Positions 15,860 to 25,121 of a stretch of 64,000 nucleotides of DNA are shown piece after piece. The notes under the pieces were generated by a model, which was not told the DNA's origin, made no database searches, and was given only the letters and a program-made list of their open reading frames with translations. The stretch covers positions 186,001 to 250,000 of the forward strand of contig NZ_QUBQ01000002.1 of NCBI RefSeq assembly GCF_003388735.1. The letters run 5' to 3'. Position 1 is the first letter of the stretch; each line of letters starts with the position of its first letter. This DNA comes from Paenibacillus paeoniae (GTDB taxonomy: Bacteria > Bacillota > Bacilli > Paenibacillales > Paenibacillaceae). The position numbers and the translations under genes were made by a program.

Positions 15860-17539
15860 TCAAGACTTAGAATGCCCGGCAGCAGCTTCCATTATGTTGA
15901 AGGTTACAATGAATGTGGTGCCATAGCCTTCCGATGTCTGAACATCGATTCTTCCGCCATGACGCTCGGCAATGCTCAGGCAAAGCGGCAGGCCTAGACC
16001 TGTCCCGCTAGTTTTCGTCGTAAAGAATGGCTCGAACATATGACTGATCTTGTCTTGTGGGATCCCGGCCCCATCATCCGATATGTAAATGCTGATCTCC
16101 TCGTCCCGGTAATCCGTTCTGATGCGGAGAACACCCTTCTCTTCCATAGCCTCCATACCGTTTCTTGCGATATTCAGCAGCATCTGCTTCATTTCACGAG
16201 CATTCAGCTTCATTAGCGGCATATCGTCGCACAATGATACTTCCAGCGACTGTCCGCGCAGGTTGGCGTCCGCATGAAGTAGCGGGGCAAGATCATTAAT
16301 GGTCGTATTAATAGAGGCCAGCTCCATCTTGAGCTCGCGGTTTTGCGCCAGAGACAGAAAATCGTTAATAATCAGATTGGTGCGGTCCAGCTCTTCCATA
16401 ATGATACGAAAGTAATCATGCTGGCTCTTGGGGCTTCGCTCCTGAATAAGCTGCACGAACCCGCGAATAACAGCCATGGGATTACGAATCTCATGCGTAA
16501 TGCTTGCAGCCATCTGACCAACCAGACTAAGTCTATCCATTCTGCCGATCTCATCCCGCAACTGACTAAGCTCAGTCACGTCTTGTGCGATTAAAGCGGC
16601 TCCTGCCACTTCTTGATTGCATGTATCGCGCAATGTCACAGTCGTATATAACAACATTGCCCCTTCTTCCAGCTGGGGCACGGTCGTCGTCGAGTTCCCG
16701 CTCAAAGCCTGCTCCAGCAGCGGCATACAAGCATGGTCTTCACCCGTCTGAAACACATTGTCATACGGCTGTTTTTTCAAGTCTTCAACTGAAGTGAAGC
16801 TGTCCTTCATGCCCAGCAGCCTGAAGCTCTCCTCGTTCACGTGTGTAATGATGCCGGCGCGATCAACCATCATAACGGCAATCGGCGCTTTGTCAATGAA
16901 CTGCTGTAATTTCTCCACTTCATTCCGGTAGCTTGCCGACAATTGAATGACCTTATCATGAAGCTGCTGCTTTTCCTTTACGCCTTCTATTATGTAAATA
17001 GACAACCAGACAGCCAGCAAGAGCCCCATCGCAGCTGTCAATACGTTAAGTGTAACGGTTGACGTCCAAGGAACACCGGCTTGATGCATGAAAAAGTAGA
17101 TAATGGCCGCCAGTACCACTATCAAAATACTGACGATACCAACGCCGATCTTCTCCTTTTTGGCGGCTGCTGCCTTCTGAAAAGGAGCAATAAGGAATAA
17201 CAGAATAATTAAAAAAAAGATCAAGTAAATAAGAATGCCGTACATTTCTTCCATATTATCCAAGGTTGTCACGCGCATCCCTGCATAAAGAAACGTAAGA
17301 GCTACCAATGCGCGATACCCACCGTACAATGAACCGACCACATACGGCACCACTCGGAAATCAATTTCATACTCACTAATAGATGATGTCGTCAGCAAGC
17401 ACAAGATCATTGAGATGCCGCTTGTAGCAGTAATAAACAGTCTGAAGCCTCTCCAACCACGTTCTTTGTCATGCCAAAGCAGGAAGGCAAACACGGGTAG
17501 TACGGATAAAAAGAATTGGAGCAGCAAATCCTTCAGCAC
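15860..17539 (-). CDS. membrane sensor histidine kinase, KinB-like
   Basis: 559 aa. About six TM helices (residues 5-180) of the 5TM-LYT type seen in KinB; then a PAS domain (~205-325), HisKA with phospho-acceptor His349 in ASITHEIRNP, and HATPase_c with N box (LLNIARNGMEAM), G1 (DDGAGI), F box (FEPFFTTK) and G2 (GTGLGL). KinB-class kinases feed the sporulation phosphorelay. There is no adjacent response regulator, as expected for orphan sporulation kinases. Start is GTG 17537-17539, ten bases after AGGAGG. Likely co-transcribed with the upstream hydrolase (31-base gap). Confidence 0.85.
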   Translation of the reverse strand: MLKDLLLQFFLSVLPVFAFLLWHDKERGWRGFRLFITATSGISMILCLLTTSSISEYEIDFRVVPYVVGSLYGGYRALVALTFLYAGMRVTTLDNMEEMYGILIYLIFFLIILLFLIAPFQKAAAAKKEKIGVGIVSILIVVLAAIIYFFMHQAGVPWTSTVTLNVLTAAMGLLLAVWLSIYIIEGVKEKQQLHDKVIQLSASYRNEVEKLQQFIDKAPIAVMMVDRAGIITHVNEESFRLLGMKDSFTSVEDLKKQPYDNVFQTGEDHACMPLLEQALSGNSTTTVPQLEEGAMLLYTTVTLRDTCNQEVAGAALIAQDVTELSQLRDEIGRMDRLSLVGQMAASITHEIRNPMAVIRGFVQLIQERSPKSQHDYFRIIMEELDRTNLIINDFLSLAQNRELKMELASINTTINDLAPLLHADANLRGQSLEVSLCDDMPLMKLNAREMKQMLLNIARNGMEAMEEKGVLRIRTDYRDEEISIYISDDGAGIPQDKISHMFEPFFTTKTSGTGLGLPLCLSIAERHGGRIDVQTSEGYGTTFIVTFNIMEAAAGHSKS

Positions 17540-17570
17540 AAAAGGCCGTCCTCCTTCAAGAAGTAGTTAG

Positions 17571-18416
17571 TCAGTAATATGAAAGTCTTCGACGAACCCA
17601 TTCGATGATAACATTTAACGTTTCCTTGCCATCAATATCATTGTGAAGCTCATGCAACCCGCCTTCTTTGGGGTACCATTCGCAGCTGTTGCCCAGATCG
17701 CTTGCCAGACGCCTGCTTGCTTCGAACGAAGTAATCCGGTCTCTGTCGCCGTGAAGAAGCAACAACGGCACATGAAGCTCCGTTCCATTTCTGAGCGCCC
17801 ATTCGCCGGCAGATTGCACCTCCAGATAAGCTCTAGGCGTGATAGTCGTATGGTTGAGCGGATCTTCACCTATTGGCCGAATGCCTAGATCACTTGGCCT
17901 GAACAGATCCTCCGGCTTCAACCCCGTCGACATCGGCAAGGTCGGGAACAATTTCGCTACGCCTTTCCCTATCCATTCCTTAATAGCGGGCGGCTTGAAG
18001 GCGAGCTTGAGCCAGGGACTGGTCAAAATGAGTGCGGCAATGTCCGGCTTGCGACGAATCGCGCAATTCAGCGCAATATTACCGCCCATGCTATGTCCAT
18101 ATAATAGAATCGGGATATCAGGATGCCTCTCCCTGGCTTCCTCCATCACTCGCAGCGTGTCATCAATCGCCGCATCCATTGCGCTCATATGCCCGCGCTT
18201 TCCCTCCGATCGTCCATGTCCCTGCAAATCGTAGACGACAACGGCATATCCGGTCGCAGTCATCTGCTCGGCTGCATAACGGTAGCGCTCCCCATGCTCC
18301 CCATGTCCATGTACAATAAGAACAAGCGCCTGAGGCTTCCCTTTCTCTGGCAGCCATTCTCTGACATACAGTCCCTTCGCTTCCGTCCCAAGCACTTGCC
18401 ATTCTTCGCGAAGCAT
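17571..18416 (-). CDS. alpha/beta hydrolase, monoacylglycerol-lipase-like
   Basis: 281 aa serine hydrolase. Oxyanion motif VHGHGEHGERY, nucleophile elbow GHSMGG with Ser109, Asp near 224-226 (LLHGDRDR) and His255 (GLHELHND) complete the triad. The HGxGEHxxRY signature is that of monoglyceride lipases and lysophospholipases. Start ATG 18414-18416 lies ten bases after AAGGAGG; the frame stays open further upstream but that part is antisense to the next gene. First gene of a two-gene unit with the histidine kinase. Confidence 0.85.
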   Translation of the reverse strand: MLREEWQVLGTEAKGLYVREWLPEKGKPQALVLIVHGHGEHGERYRYAAEQMTATGYAVVVYDLQGHGRSEGKRGHMSAMDAAIDDTLRVMEEARERHPDIPILLYGHSMGGNIALNCAIRRKPDIAALILTSPWLKLAFKPPAIKEWIGKGVAKLFPTLPMSTGLKPEDLFRPSDLGIRPIGEDPLNHTTITPRAYLEVQSAGEWALRNGTELHVPLLLLHGDRDRITSFEASRRLASDLGNSCEWYPKEGGLHELHNDIDGKETLNVIIEWVRRRLSYY

Positions 18417-18510
18417 AATGAATCGACCTCCTTGCCCCAGTATTATAATTAAATTATACTGGAAACCATGAATTTGAATATAGAGAATGTTTTGATATAG
18501 GAGCCATGTC

Positions 18511-19773
18511 ATGAAATATGATGTTATTGTAATTGGAGCCGGATCATCCGGCTTGATGGCAAGTGTAGCCGCAGGCGAAGGCAGAGCAAAGGTTCTTCTG
18601 CTGGACAAGGGAGACAAGCTGGGGCGCAAGCTAGGCATATCCGGTGGCGGCCGATGCAACGTAACGAATGCGAAAGAGCTTGATGAATTAATTAAAAATA
18701 TTCCAGGTAATGGGAAATTTTTGTACGGCGCACTCGCTTCCTTTAATAATAAGCATATTATAGAGTTTTTCGAGGGTCTGGGCATTCGGCTTAAGGAAGA
18801 GGATAACGGCAGAATGTTCCCTGTAACCGACAAGGCAAAAACCGTCGTCGATGCGCTGGTCGGCAAGGTCCGTTCACTTGGCGTCGAGGTAAGGGTGAAC
18901 AGTCCCGTGAACCGTATCTTATACGAGGATGGCCGCGCAGTCGGTGTCTTGCTGAAATCCGGAGAGACCATTCGCGGCGGCACTGTCATTGTCGCAGTAG
19001 GAGGGAAATCAGTCCCTCATACCGGCTCGACCGGGGATGGCTATGCTTGGGCCGAGGAAGCCGGTCATACGATCACAGAGCTGTTCCCCACGGAGGTCCC
19101 TTTAACATCGCAAGCTTCCTTCATCCGCAGCAAGGAATTGCAGGGTCTTTCTCTTCGCGGTGTAACACTAGCCGTGTGGAACGGCAAAGACAAAAAATTG
19201 ATCCAGCATACTGGCGACATGATTTTCACTCACTTCGGCATATCCGGCCCGATCGTTCTCCGGTGCAGCCAGTTTGTCGTCAAGGAGCAAAAGAAGAACG
19301 GTGGAACGGCTGTCAAAACAACCATTGATCTCTTTCCCGAGCTGTCTGCAGAGGAGGTATATGCGCAATCTCTGGCCCTTTGCAGAGATGAATCTCGAAA
19401 AGCGGTCAAAAATGCGTTGAAGGGATTTTTCCCAGAGAAGCTGATACCTCTTCTCTTAGCACAAGTTGGACTGAGGGAAGAGATCACCTACGACAATATC
19501 CCGAAGCAAGCCTGGATGGAACTGGCCAAGCTCGCCAAGTCGTTCTCCGTCTCCGTGAACGGGACGCTCTCCATTGAAGAAGCATTCGTTACCGGCGGAG
19601 GCGTCAATCTGAAGGAAATCGATCCCAAGACGATGCAATCCAAACGAATGCACGGGCTGTACTTCTGCGGAGAAGTGCTGGACATTCACGGCTATACGGG
19701 CGGCTACAACATTACAGCTGCTTTCACAACCGGGTATAATGCCGGCAAGCATGCGGCGGAGACTCGTCCCTAA
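18511..19773 (+). CDS. NAD(P)/FAD-dependent oxidoreductase, HI0933/YtfP family
   Basis: 420 aa flavoprotein with a Rossmann FAD motif at the N-terminus (VIGAGSSG, residues 7-14), GISGGGRCNVTN (~44-55) and a C-terminal FAD motif GEVLDIHGYTGGYN. These mark the HI0933 family, which includes B. subtilis YtfP. The substrate is unknown. AGGAG lies seven bases before the ATG. Divergent from the hydrolase gene; single gene with its own strong terminator. Confidence 0.9.
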   Translation: MKYDVIVIGAGSSGLMASVAAGEGRAKVLLLDKGDKLGRKLGISGGGRCNVTNAKELDELIKNIPGNGKFLYGALASFNNKHIIEFFEGLGIRLKEEDNGRMFPVTDKAKTVVDALVGKVRSLGVEVRVNSPVNRILYEDGRAVGVLLKSGETIRGGTVIVAVGGKSVPHTGSTGDGYAWAEEAGHTITELFPTEVPLTSQASFIRSKELQGLSLRGVTLAVWNGKDKKLIQHTGDMIFTHFGISGPIVLRCSQFVVKEQKKNGGTAVKTTIDLFPELSAEEVYAQSLALCRDESRKAVKNALKGFFPEKLIPLLLAQVGLREEITYDNIPKQAWMELAKLAKSFSVSVNGTLSIEEAFVTGGGVNLKEIDPKTMQSKRMHGLYFCGEVLDIHGYTGGYNITAAFTTGYNAGKHAAETRP

Positions 19774-19781
19774 ACCTAACA

Positions 19782-19823
19782 AAAGGCGCTGCCGGACCTA
19801 ATGGTTCGGCAGCGCCTTTCTTT
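19782..19823 (+). terminator. strong terminator after the HI0933 gene
   Basis: AAAGGCGCTGCCGGAC pairs with GTTCGGCAGCGCCTTT and is followed by CTTTC. Convergent gap of 67 bp; probably used by both strands. Confidence 0.9.
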
Positions 19824-19840
19824 CAAGCATGGGTCGAGCT

Positions 19841-20239
19841 TCACGTATGAACATCGCCTGAGAAATGATTATAGGCTTCGGAATCAGGAAGGAATTCCTC
19901 CTCATTAATCGATACGGAATCCCGATTGTGAGGCCCAGCCTCCTCTTCATGAATCAAGTCCTCGTTCACCACATGAGCCGGGATCGTTATACTATCGAGC
20001 GCATAGGCCGTATTGGTAATAGCCTCTTCCTCAATAGCAGCCTGCTCCACCAATTGGCCCCCATGCGACTGTGTGATCTCCAGTGCGGACGTCAGATCGC
20101 TCCCGTCTACATGAATATGCATGCGGAAGTCGCTGTGCATCACTGGATCGTAACCCAGCTCCTGCAGCATATCCCGCGCCAACTCTGCGCTTCGGTTGTC
20201 GCTAAAGTCGAATAAAATTGCCGAATGCTGCTGTGACAA
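19841..20239 (-). CDS. acidic protein of unknown function
   Basis: About 132 aa from TTG 20237-20239, six bases after GGGAG; longer frames lack a ribosome site. Residues 5-65 suggest a small alpha/beta fold of ferredoxin type (AILFDF...SAELARDMLQELGY...MHIHVDGSDLTSALEI). The C-terminal half is strongly acidic and probably disordered. I do not recognise the family. It lies 107 bp downstream of the MFS gene on the same strand. Confidence 0.6.
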   Translation of the reverse strand: MSQQHSAILFDFSDNRSAELARDMLQELGYDPVMHSDFRMHIHVDGSDLTSALEITQSHGGQLVEQAAIEEEAITNTAYALDSITIPAHVVNEDLIHEEEAGPHNRDSVSINEEEFLPDSEAYNHFSGDVHT

Positions 20240-20346
20240 GCACATCTCCCTTTCGTCAGTTGGAATGGTATGCTCCTTGCTTCTCATAGCATGCCAACTT
20301 ATGGGCAATTTCATGTCATTCACATGAGCTGGTTATGCACGCGGGC

Positions 20347-21606
20347 TTATTGCGTTTCCTTGCGATCCTTCGGCAGCCATAACGCCAGCAGTCCGAAGAG
20401 CGGCAGGAAGCTCGCCAGAAGCATGACAAATTCCATGCCCTGCGCATCCGCCACATTGCCCAGAATGACGGAGCCAAGCGCTCCCATGCCGAACGCCAGA
20501 CCTGTGATGAGGCCCGATGCTGTGCCAACCTTGCCCGGCATAAGCTCCTGTGCATACACGACGCTGACGGAGAAGCCAGACTGAAGTATAAAGCCAAGCA
20601 AAGCAATAACCGGATATGCCCACCCAAGCGGCAAGTGCGGCAGAATGAGAGCAAACGGCGCCGCCCCCAGAATGGAGATAAGCATCATCTTCTTCCGGCC
20701 GATCCGGTCGGCAAGGATGCCGCCGAAAAACGTACCTAGCACGCCAAATATCATGAATAGAAACAACAGCACCTGCGCCGACTGAATGGTCAGCGCATAA
20801 GAATCCCTGGCGTAGAACTGATAGAAGCTTCCAATCGCTGCTCCGTACCACGATCTTGCGAATACGACCAGCAATAAGATAGACAGCGCAATGGCAACTA
20901 CCTTATTATTGGCAATGCTTCCAACATTCCGATTCGATGCGCCAGCTTGCTTCTTCGGCGCCTTGCCGCCATGTTCAGCAAGTCTAGCCGCGTACCACGG
21001 CACTACTTTGAACAGCACAGCAATAGCGATCGCTGCCAACAGCATCCCCCATGCAGCACCGCGCTGTCCTAATGGAATAAAAATCGCAGCCGTCATAATC
21101 GGTCCCAGCGATTGACCGAAATTGCCGCCAACCTGATAGATCGATTGCGCGAACGCACGTCGGTTGCCCGCTGCCATATGAACGACACGCGAGCCTTCCG
21201 GATGGAAGACGGCGGAGCCTAATCCGACGAATACGACGGACAACAGCAGCAGCGCATAGTTAGGCGCCACGGCCAGACCTGCCATGCCAGCCATGCTGCA
21301 CAGCATACCCGCTGGCAGCATCCAGGGGCGCGGCCAGCGGTCCGACATTGCACCCACGACAGGCTGCATAATAGATGAGGTCATATTCAACGTAAAGGCG
21401 ATCCATCCGATCTGACCGTACGTAAGCTTCAAAGATTGCTCGAAAATCGGAAATAGCGCCGTAACGACCGTCTGCATAGCATCATTAAGCAAATGTACGG
21501 AGCTGATGGCGAACAACATCGTATAGACAGTCGCGGATCGCAACGTATCTCCAGCCTTTTTTGCCGCTGGTTGATTAATAGCCAAAGCATAGGACCTGCC
21601 TTTCAT
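20347..21606 (-). CDS. MFS transporter, fosmidomycin resistance (Fsr) family
   Basis: 419 aa with 12 predicted TM helices. Family marks include HLLNDAMQTVVTALFP in TM1, the WIAFTLNMTSSIMQPVVG stretch, GLGSAVFHPEGSRVVHMAA and GGNFGQSLGP. Fsr-type pumps export fosmidomycin and similar compounds; the natural substrate here is unknown. It follows the lactonase gene by 45 bases on the same strand and may share its transcript. The ribosome site (AAGAGAAG) is modest. Confidence 0.85.
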   Translation of the reverse strand: MKGRSYALAINQPAAKKAGDTLRSATVYTMLFAISSVHLLNDAMQTVVTALFPIFEQSLKLTYGQIGWIAFTLNMTSSIMQPVVGAMSDRWPRPWMLPAGMLCSMAGMAGLAVAPNYALLLLSVVFVGLGSAVFHPEGSRVVHMAAGNRRAFAQSIYQVGGNFGQSLGPIMTAAIFIPLGQRGAAWGMLLAAIAIAVLFKVVPWYAARLAEHGGKAPKKQAGASNRNVGSIANNKVVAIALSILLLVVFARSWYGAAIGSFYQFYARDSYALTIQSAQVLLFLFMIFGVLGTFFGGILADRIGRKKMMLISILGAAPFALILPHLPLGWAYPVIALLGFILQSGFSVSVVYAQELMPGKVGTASGLITGLAFGMGALGSVILGNVADAQGMEFVMLLASFLPLFGLLALWLPKDRKETQ

Positions 21607-21651
21607 ACTTCTCTTGGTGTTTTCACTTGATGGTTGCTTCTCTACAGATTG

Positions 21652-22746
21652 CTACAGGCCAAATCGGATGCAGACCGGAATGTTCAGCTCCAGCCCATGG
21701 CCCGTCGGAGCAAGCGTTCCTTGCTCCTGATCTCTACGGAGTACGTAGATATTACCCGTCTTGCCGTTAGCGGCCAGCACATACGCGCCATCCGGCGTAA
21801 TGCCAAAGTTGCGCGGCAGCTCGCCGCCGCAGCTAATATGCTGAATAGGCGTAAGCTCGCCCCTCTCAGACGAAATCGCAAATACGGCGATACTGTTATG
21901 TCCGCGGTTGGAGCTATACAGATAACGTCCGTCGGAAGAAATGTGAATATCCGCAGAGTCATTATACCCGTCATAGCCTTCCGGCAAAGTGGAATATGTA
22001 TGCTCTACACTCAGAACGCCAGCCTTCCGATCAATGCTCAACAGTGTTACGCTTGATGCCAGCTCATTGGCTACATAAGCGACGTCAAGCGATGGATGAT
22101 AAGCAATATGTCTCGGTCCGGCTCCCCCGAAGAACCCCGCTTCATCCGTCTTCACCAGCGTTTGAGCATCGGCATCATGCCGATAAGTCACAACCGCGTC
22201 CATACCGAGGTCAACCGCGCATACAAACGGCGTGCCTGGTATTGGCGAGACACAATGAGCGTGCGGCTTTTCTTGTCTGTCGGCGACAGGCCCGGGCTCA
22301 CATTCATGCTGCAAGACGGCTGATGCCGCCTCCAGCTCGCCATCAGCCGTAAGCGGATGCAGCGAGATGCTTCCTCCTGTATAGTTAGCAGCGTAGAGCG
22401 CTGTGCCCGCTTCATTGACGCTAATATAACAAGGATGTGCGCCCACTGTAGAAGAATAGCTCGTTACGTCGCCCAGTAATCCCGTATCCGGTTGAATCGC
22501 AATCGCGACCACTTCACCGCCGGCAACACCACCTGATTCCTCGATTTCCTTAGCGGCATACAGCCGCTTCCCTTCGGGATGCAAGGCTAGAAACGAAGCG
22601 TTCTCAACCCCTGCAACACGCTGTACGATGCTAAGCGCTCCCGTTTCCTTGTCTATTTTACATACATGAATTGTCGCATCCTTCTTCTCGCCATATGAGC
22701 CTACATAAAAAATCCCTTGGCTCCAACCGTTTGTCGCCGCACTCAT
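21652..22746 (-). CDS. lactonase family protein (6-phosphogluconolactonase-like, YkgB type)
   Basis: 364 aa seven-bladed beta-propeller of the Pgl/YkgB family. Repeated blade motifs are seen (FLALHPEGKRLYAA, CYISVNEAGTALYAANY, PRHIAYHPSLDVAYVAN, IHISSDGRYLYSSNRG, NFGITPDGAYVLAAN). The family hydrolyses 6-phosphogluconolactone in the pentose phosphate pathway, although several members act on other lactones. ATG follows AAGGGTTGGG. Divergent from the LytTR gene. Confidence 0.85.
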   Translation of the reverse strand: MSAATNGWSQGIFYVGSYGEKKDATIHVCKIDKETGALSIVQRVAGVENASFLALHPEGKRLYAAKEIEESGGVAGGEVVAIAIQPDTGLLGDVTSYSSTVGAHPCYISVNEAGTALYAANYTGGSISLHPLTADGELEAASAVLQHECEPGPVADRQEKPHAHCVSPIPGTPFVCAVDLGMDAVVTYRHDADAQTLVKTDEAGFFGGAGPRHIAYHPSLDVAYVANELASSVTLLSIDRKAGVLSVEHTYSTLPEGYDGYNDSADIHISSDGRYLYSSNRGHNSIAVFAISSERGELTPIQHISCGGELPRNFGITPDGAYVLAANGKTGNIYVLRRDQEQGTLAPTGHGLELNIPVCIRFGL

Positions 22747-22833
22747 ATTAACCCAACCCTTCTACTATTAAATCCCTAATGTGAACATAGCACATGCCAT
22801 GAAGGCATACAATGTCTTTTTTCAGAATATAGC

Positions 22834-22862
22834 TTCACAGAAAGCCGATAATATGTTACAAT
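22834..22862 (+). promoter_or_regulatory. sigma-A-like promoter of the LytTR gene
   Basis: TTCACA (22834-22839), 17-base spacer, TACAAT (22857-22862), 48 bases before the LytTR start codon and pointing toward it. Confidence 0.5.
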
Positions 22863-22910
22863 GTAAGCGCTAACATTTCAGGTGATCAATTTTCTTAAGG
22901 GGGATTTGTG

Positions 22911-23243
22911 ATGAATGTAGCGCTACAGGAACGGAATGTGTATGAGGAATTTGACGTGGAGTCTGATGTACTCTATTTCAAGCTCGGCATGCAGGGGCTC
23001 GTCAGCTTTCATGGCAGAAATTATAATAGAAAAAAAAGGATGACTGCCGAGGAATTGAAAAGTCTGATCTCCAAACGAAACTTCGTTCAAATCAGTTCTT
23101 CCTGCTACATTAACACAGCAAAGATCTCATCGGTGGGTAGCGGCACCGTATTCTTCGGACCGATGCACTCTGATGCCAAGCAACTGCCGGTCAATCGCAG
23201 GAAGCAGCAAGAAATTCAGCAACTCATCTCTACGCGTCAATAA
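22911..23243 (+). CDS. stand-alone LytTR DNA-binding protein
   Basis: 110 aa consisting almost only of a LytTR-type domain (VLYFKLGMQGLVSFHGRNY, LKSLISKRNFVQISSSCYINTAKI). LytTR regulators bind imperfect direct repeats; most have a receiver domain, which is absent here. The C-terminal part is Gln-rich. ATG 22911 lies seven bases after AAGGGGG; a GTG directly before it is not needed. No target or partner is evident. Confidence 0.8.
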   Translation: MNVALQERNVYEEFDVESDVLYFKLGMQGLVSFHGRNYNRKKRMTAEELKSLISKRNFVQISSSCYINTAKISSVGSGTVFFGPMHSDAKQLPVNRRKQQEIQQLISTRQ

Positions 23244-23272
23244 CCATTGTCCAATTGAATTCGTACGACAGG

Positions 23273-23310
23273 CAACCGTCCGATTCCACTGAATCGGGCG
23301 GTTGTTTCAT
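23273..23310 (+). terminator. terminator of the LytTR gene
   Basis: CAACCGTCCGATTC pairs with GAATCGGGCGGTTG around CACT, followed by TTTCATTT. Confidence 0.85.
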
Positions 23311-23368
23311 TTCCTGGACCCTGCTATTCTAGCGATACAGCTACTTCACTCGAGGAGGACTACATGAC

Positions 23369-24376
23369 ATGACAGTACATAGCAAGGCCTATGAGCAACC
23401 CTATTACGACGAGCCGGCCATTTGGCTGGAATGGGGACCTTATCAGGCGGCAGTATTACCCCGCGCAGGCGCCAATCTGATAGCCTTCCGCGATACGGAG
23501 AAGCATTATGCCATCTTAAGAGAGCCCGCCGCCGATGAGATGGAGCTCTTCCGCAGCAATTCCGTCATCTACGGCATACCGCTCCTGTTTCCTCCCAACC
23601 GTTATGAGAACGGCACATTCAATTGGAATGGTCGAACGTATACGTTCCCCATCAACGAAGAGCGCACGGGCAACCATATCCACGGCTTCTTCCTTGACTC
23701 CGTCTGGCGTGTAGAGGGCTTCGGCTCTACCGGACAGGAAAGCTTCGTGAACCTCAGCATCACGATAGAAGAAGACCATCCGATCTATGCCTTCCTTCCT
23801 CACCGCTTTTCCATTCAGCTACGTTATTCGCTTAGTGCGAACGGCCTGCTGCAGCATGTTATCGTCAAAAATAACGGTGAAGAGGCTATGCCGTGCATGC
23901 TGGCTTTCCATACGACGATCAATGCGCCTTTCGCGCCGGAGAGCCTGCCGGGGGATTATCGTTATACCCTGACGATAGACAAGCGCTGGGAGCTGGATGA
24001 GCGGATGCTGCCCACAGGGGAGCACCAGCCGCTTCTGGAGGAAGAGGAGCTTATGAAGTCAACCGGTCTGTCTCCTTATTGGAAGCCTATGGATAATCAT
24101 TATATAAGCGACGTGAACGCGAGCGGCCGCAATGCCATGGAGCTGACGGATACGCGAGAAGGCGTTACACTAGTCTATGACGCCGGGACAGCCTATAAGC
24201 ATTGGATGATTTGGAACAACGACGCTACCCCTGGCTTCTTCTGTCCCGAGCCGCAAATTAATCTAGTCAACGCTCCCAATGTGAACCTTCCACCGGAGCA
24301 GACAGCGCTCCTGGCACTTGAGCCGGGCGGCATATGGGAGGCGACCAGCCGCTTGTATTTCCGATCTGCTAAGTAA
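23369..24376 (+). CDS. aldose 1-epimerase family protein
   Basis: 335 aa galactose-mutarotase-like beta-sandwich. Motifs: YGIPLLFPPNR, catalytic-type His in NHIHGFF, and CMLAFHTTINAPF; acidic residues near the C-terminus (PEPQINLVNAPN) correspond to the family's Glu region. It interconverts sugar anomers or acts on a sugar phosphate; the substrate cannot be told. GAGGAGG lies about 11 bases before ATG 23369. An overlapping two-codon frame at 23364 (ATGACATGA) is probably fortuitous. Confidence 0.85.
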   Translation: MTVHSKAYEQPYYDEPAIWLEWGPYQAAVLPRAGANLIAFRDTEKHYAILREPAADEMELFRSNSVIYGIPLLFPPNRYENGTFNWNGRTYTFPINEERTGNHIHGFFLDSVWRVEGFGSTGQESFVNLSITIEEDHPIYAFLPHRFSIQLRYSLSANGLLQHVIVKNNGEEAMPCMLAFHTTINAPFAPESLPGDYRYTLTIDKRWELDERMLPTGEHQPLLEEEELMKSTGLSPYWKPMDNHYISDVNASGRNAMELTDTREGVTLVYDAGTAYKHWMIWNNDATPGFFCPEPQINLVNAPNVNLPPEQTALLALEPGGIWEATSRLYFRSAK

Positions 24377-24400
24377 AACGCCCCTCCGGGCGTTTTTTTA
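24375..24400 (+). terminator. terminator of the aldose epimerase gene
   Basis: AAACGCCC-CTCC-GGGCGTTTTTTT: perfect stem, tetraloop and T-tract right at the stop codon. It also marks the left edge of the AT-rich island. Confidence 0.95.
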
Positions 24401-24451
24401 TGCGAAGATATGAGGCTCACGACAATAATCAAATCTAAAACTAACCTTTAT

Positions 24452-24482
24452 GTAAGTATATGAACAAAATGTGCGTACTTAC
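24452..24482 (+). promoter_or_regulatory. inverted-repeat operator before the oxidoreductase gene
   Basis: GTAAGTAT (24452-24459) and GTACTTAC (24475-24482) form an inverted repeat with centres 23 bp apart, two helical turns. It lies 54 bp before the oxidoreductase start. HxlR-family repressors bind such spaced dyads, and an hxlR gene is the next gene downstream. Confidence 0.5.
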
Positions 24483-24535
24483 GCAACCATTGCGAAGGCT
24501 ATATACTCATCATGCAATATAAAAAGGAGGAACAC

Positions 24536-25066
24536 ATGATGAGCACGCTTATTATCGTCACACATCCCAATATGGGGGACTCGATTGTCCACAAAAAATG
24601 GGTAGAGGAGCTTAAAAAATACCCCGAGAAATATACGGTCCGTGATCTATATAACGAGTACCCCGATGGAAATATAGATGTGGCAAGAGAACAGACATTG
24701 ATTGAGGAGCATGACGACCTCGTCTTGCAATTCCCAATCTATTGGTTTAACTGTCCGCCTCTTCTGAAAAAGTGGTTGGATGAAGTGCTTCTCTACGGAT
24801 GGGCATATGGTTCGAAGGGAGATAAACTAAAAAACCGTAAAATTGCCTTGGGTGTTTCTGCAGGCATCAAACAAGAAGATTACAGTCAAAACGGAACATA
24901 TAAATACACGCTGGAAGAAATTCTGGCACCCTTTGAAATAACTGCTCATTATTGCAAGGCTGATTATCGTTCATTCTTCGCCTTATATAATACTGAATCC
25001 GGAATTTCAGCAGAGGACCTGGAAAAAAGCACACGAGACTATATGAGCTTTATTGATCAGATGTAA
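24536..25066 (+). CDS. NAD(P)H-dependent oxidoreductase, flavodoxin fold
   Basis: About 176 aa of the NQO1/KefF/MdaB type. The flavin-binding start LIIVTHPNMGDS, the QFPIYWFNCPPLLKKWLDEVL stretch and GWAYG are typical of FMN- or FAD-dependent quinone reductases. Likely reduces quinones or other electrophiles. ATG 24536 follows AGGAGG by five bases; ATG 24539, eight bases away, is equally possible. It faces a convergent HxlR gene, a common pairing for redox- or quinone-responsive control. Codon use is AT-richer than upstream genes. Confidence 0.9.
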   Translation: MMSTLIIVTHPNMGDSIVHKKWVEELKKYPEKYTVRDLYNEYPDGNIDVAREQTLIEEHDDLVLQFPIYWFNCPPLLKKWLDEVLLYGWAYGSKGDKLKNRKIALGVSAGIKQEDYSQNGTYKYTLEEILAPFEITAHYCKADYRSFFALYNTESGISAEDLEKSTRDYMSFIDQM

Positions 25067-25071
25067 GCTGA

Positions 25072-25112
25072 CAACCAAGAGGCTTCCCTCTGCAGGGCAA
25101 GCTTCTTGGTTG
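25072..25112. terminator. hairpin between convergent genes
   Basis: CAACCAAGA-GGCTT pairs with AAGC-TTCTTGGTTG in the 55-bp gap between the oxidoreductase and hxlR. T-tracts are short, so it is a weak bidirectional terminator at best. Confidence 0.5.
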
Positions 25113-25121
25113 CCAAAATTT

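Noticed and set aside
18417..18989. N-terminal extension of the alpha/beta hydrolase frame to 472 residues
   Set aside because: It is antisense to the HI0933 gene, low in family similarity, and the ribosome site and hydrolase homology begin at 18416.
22840..22862. Sigma-D promoter before the LytTR gene (GCCGATAA present)
   Set aside because: No TAAA at the right distance upstream; the sigma-A pair fits better.
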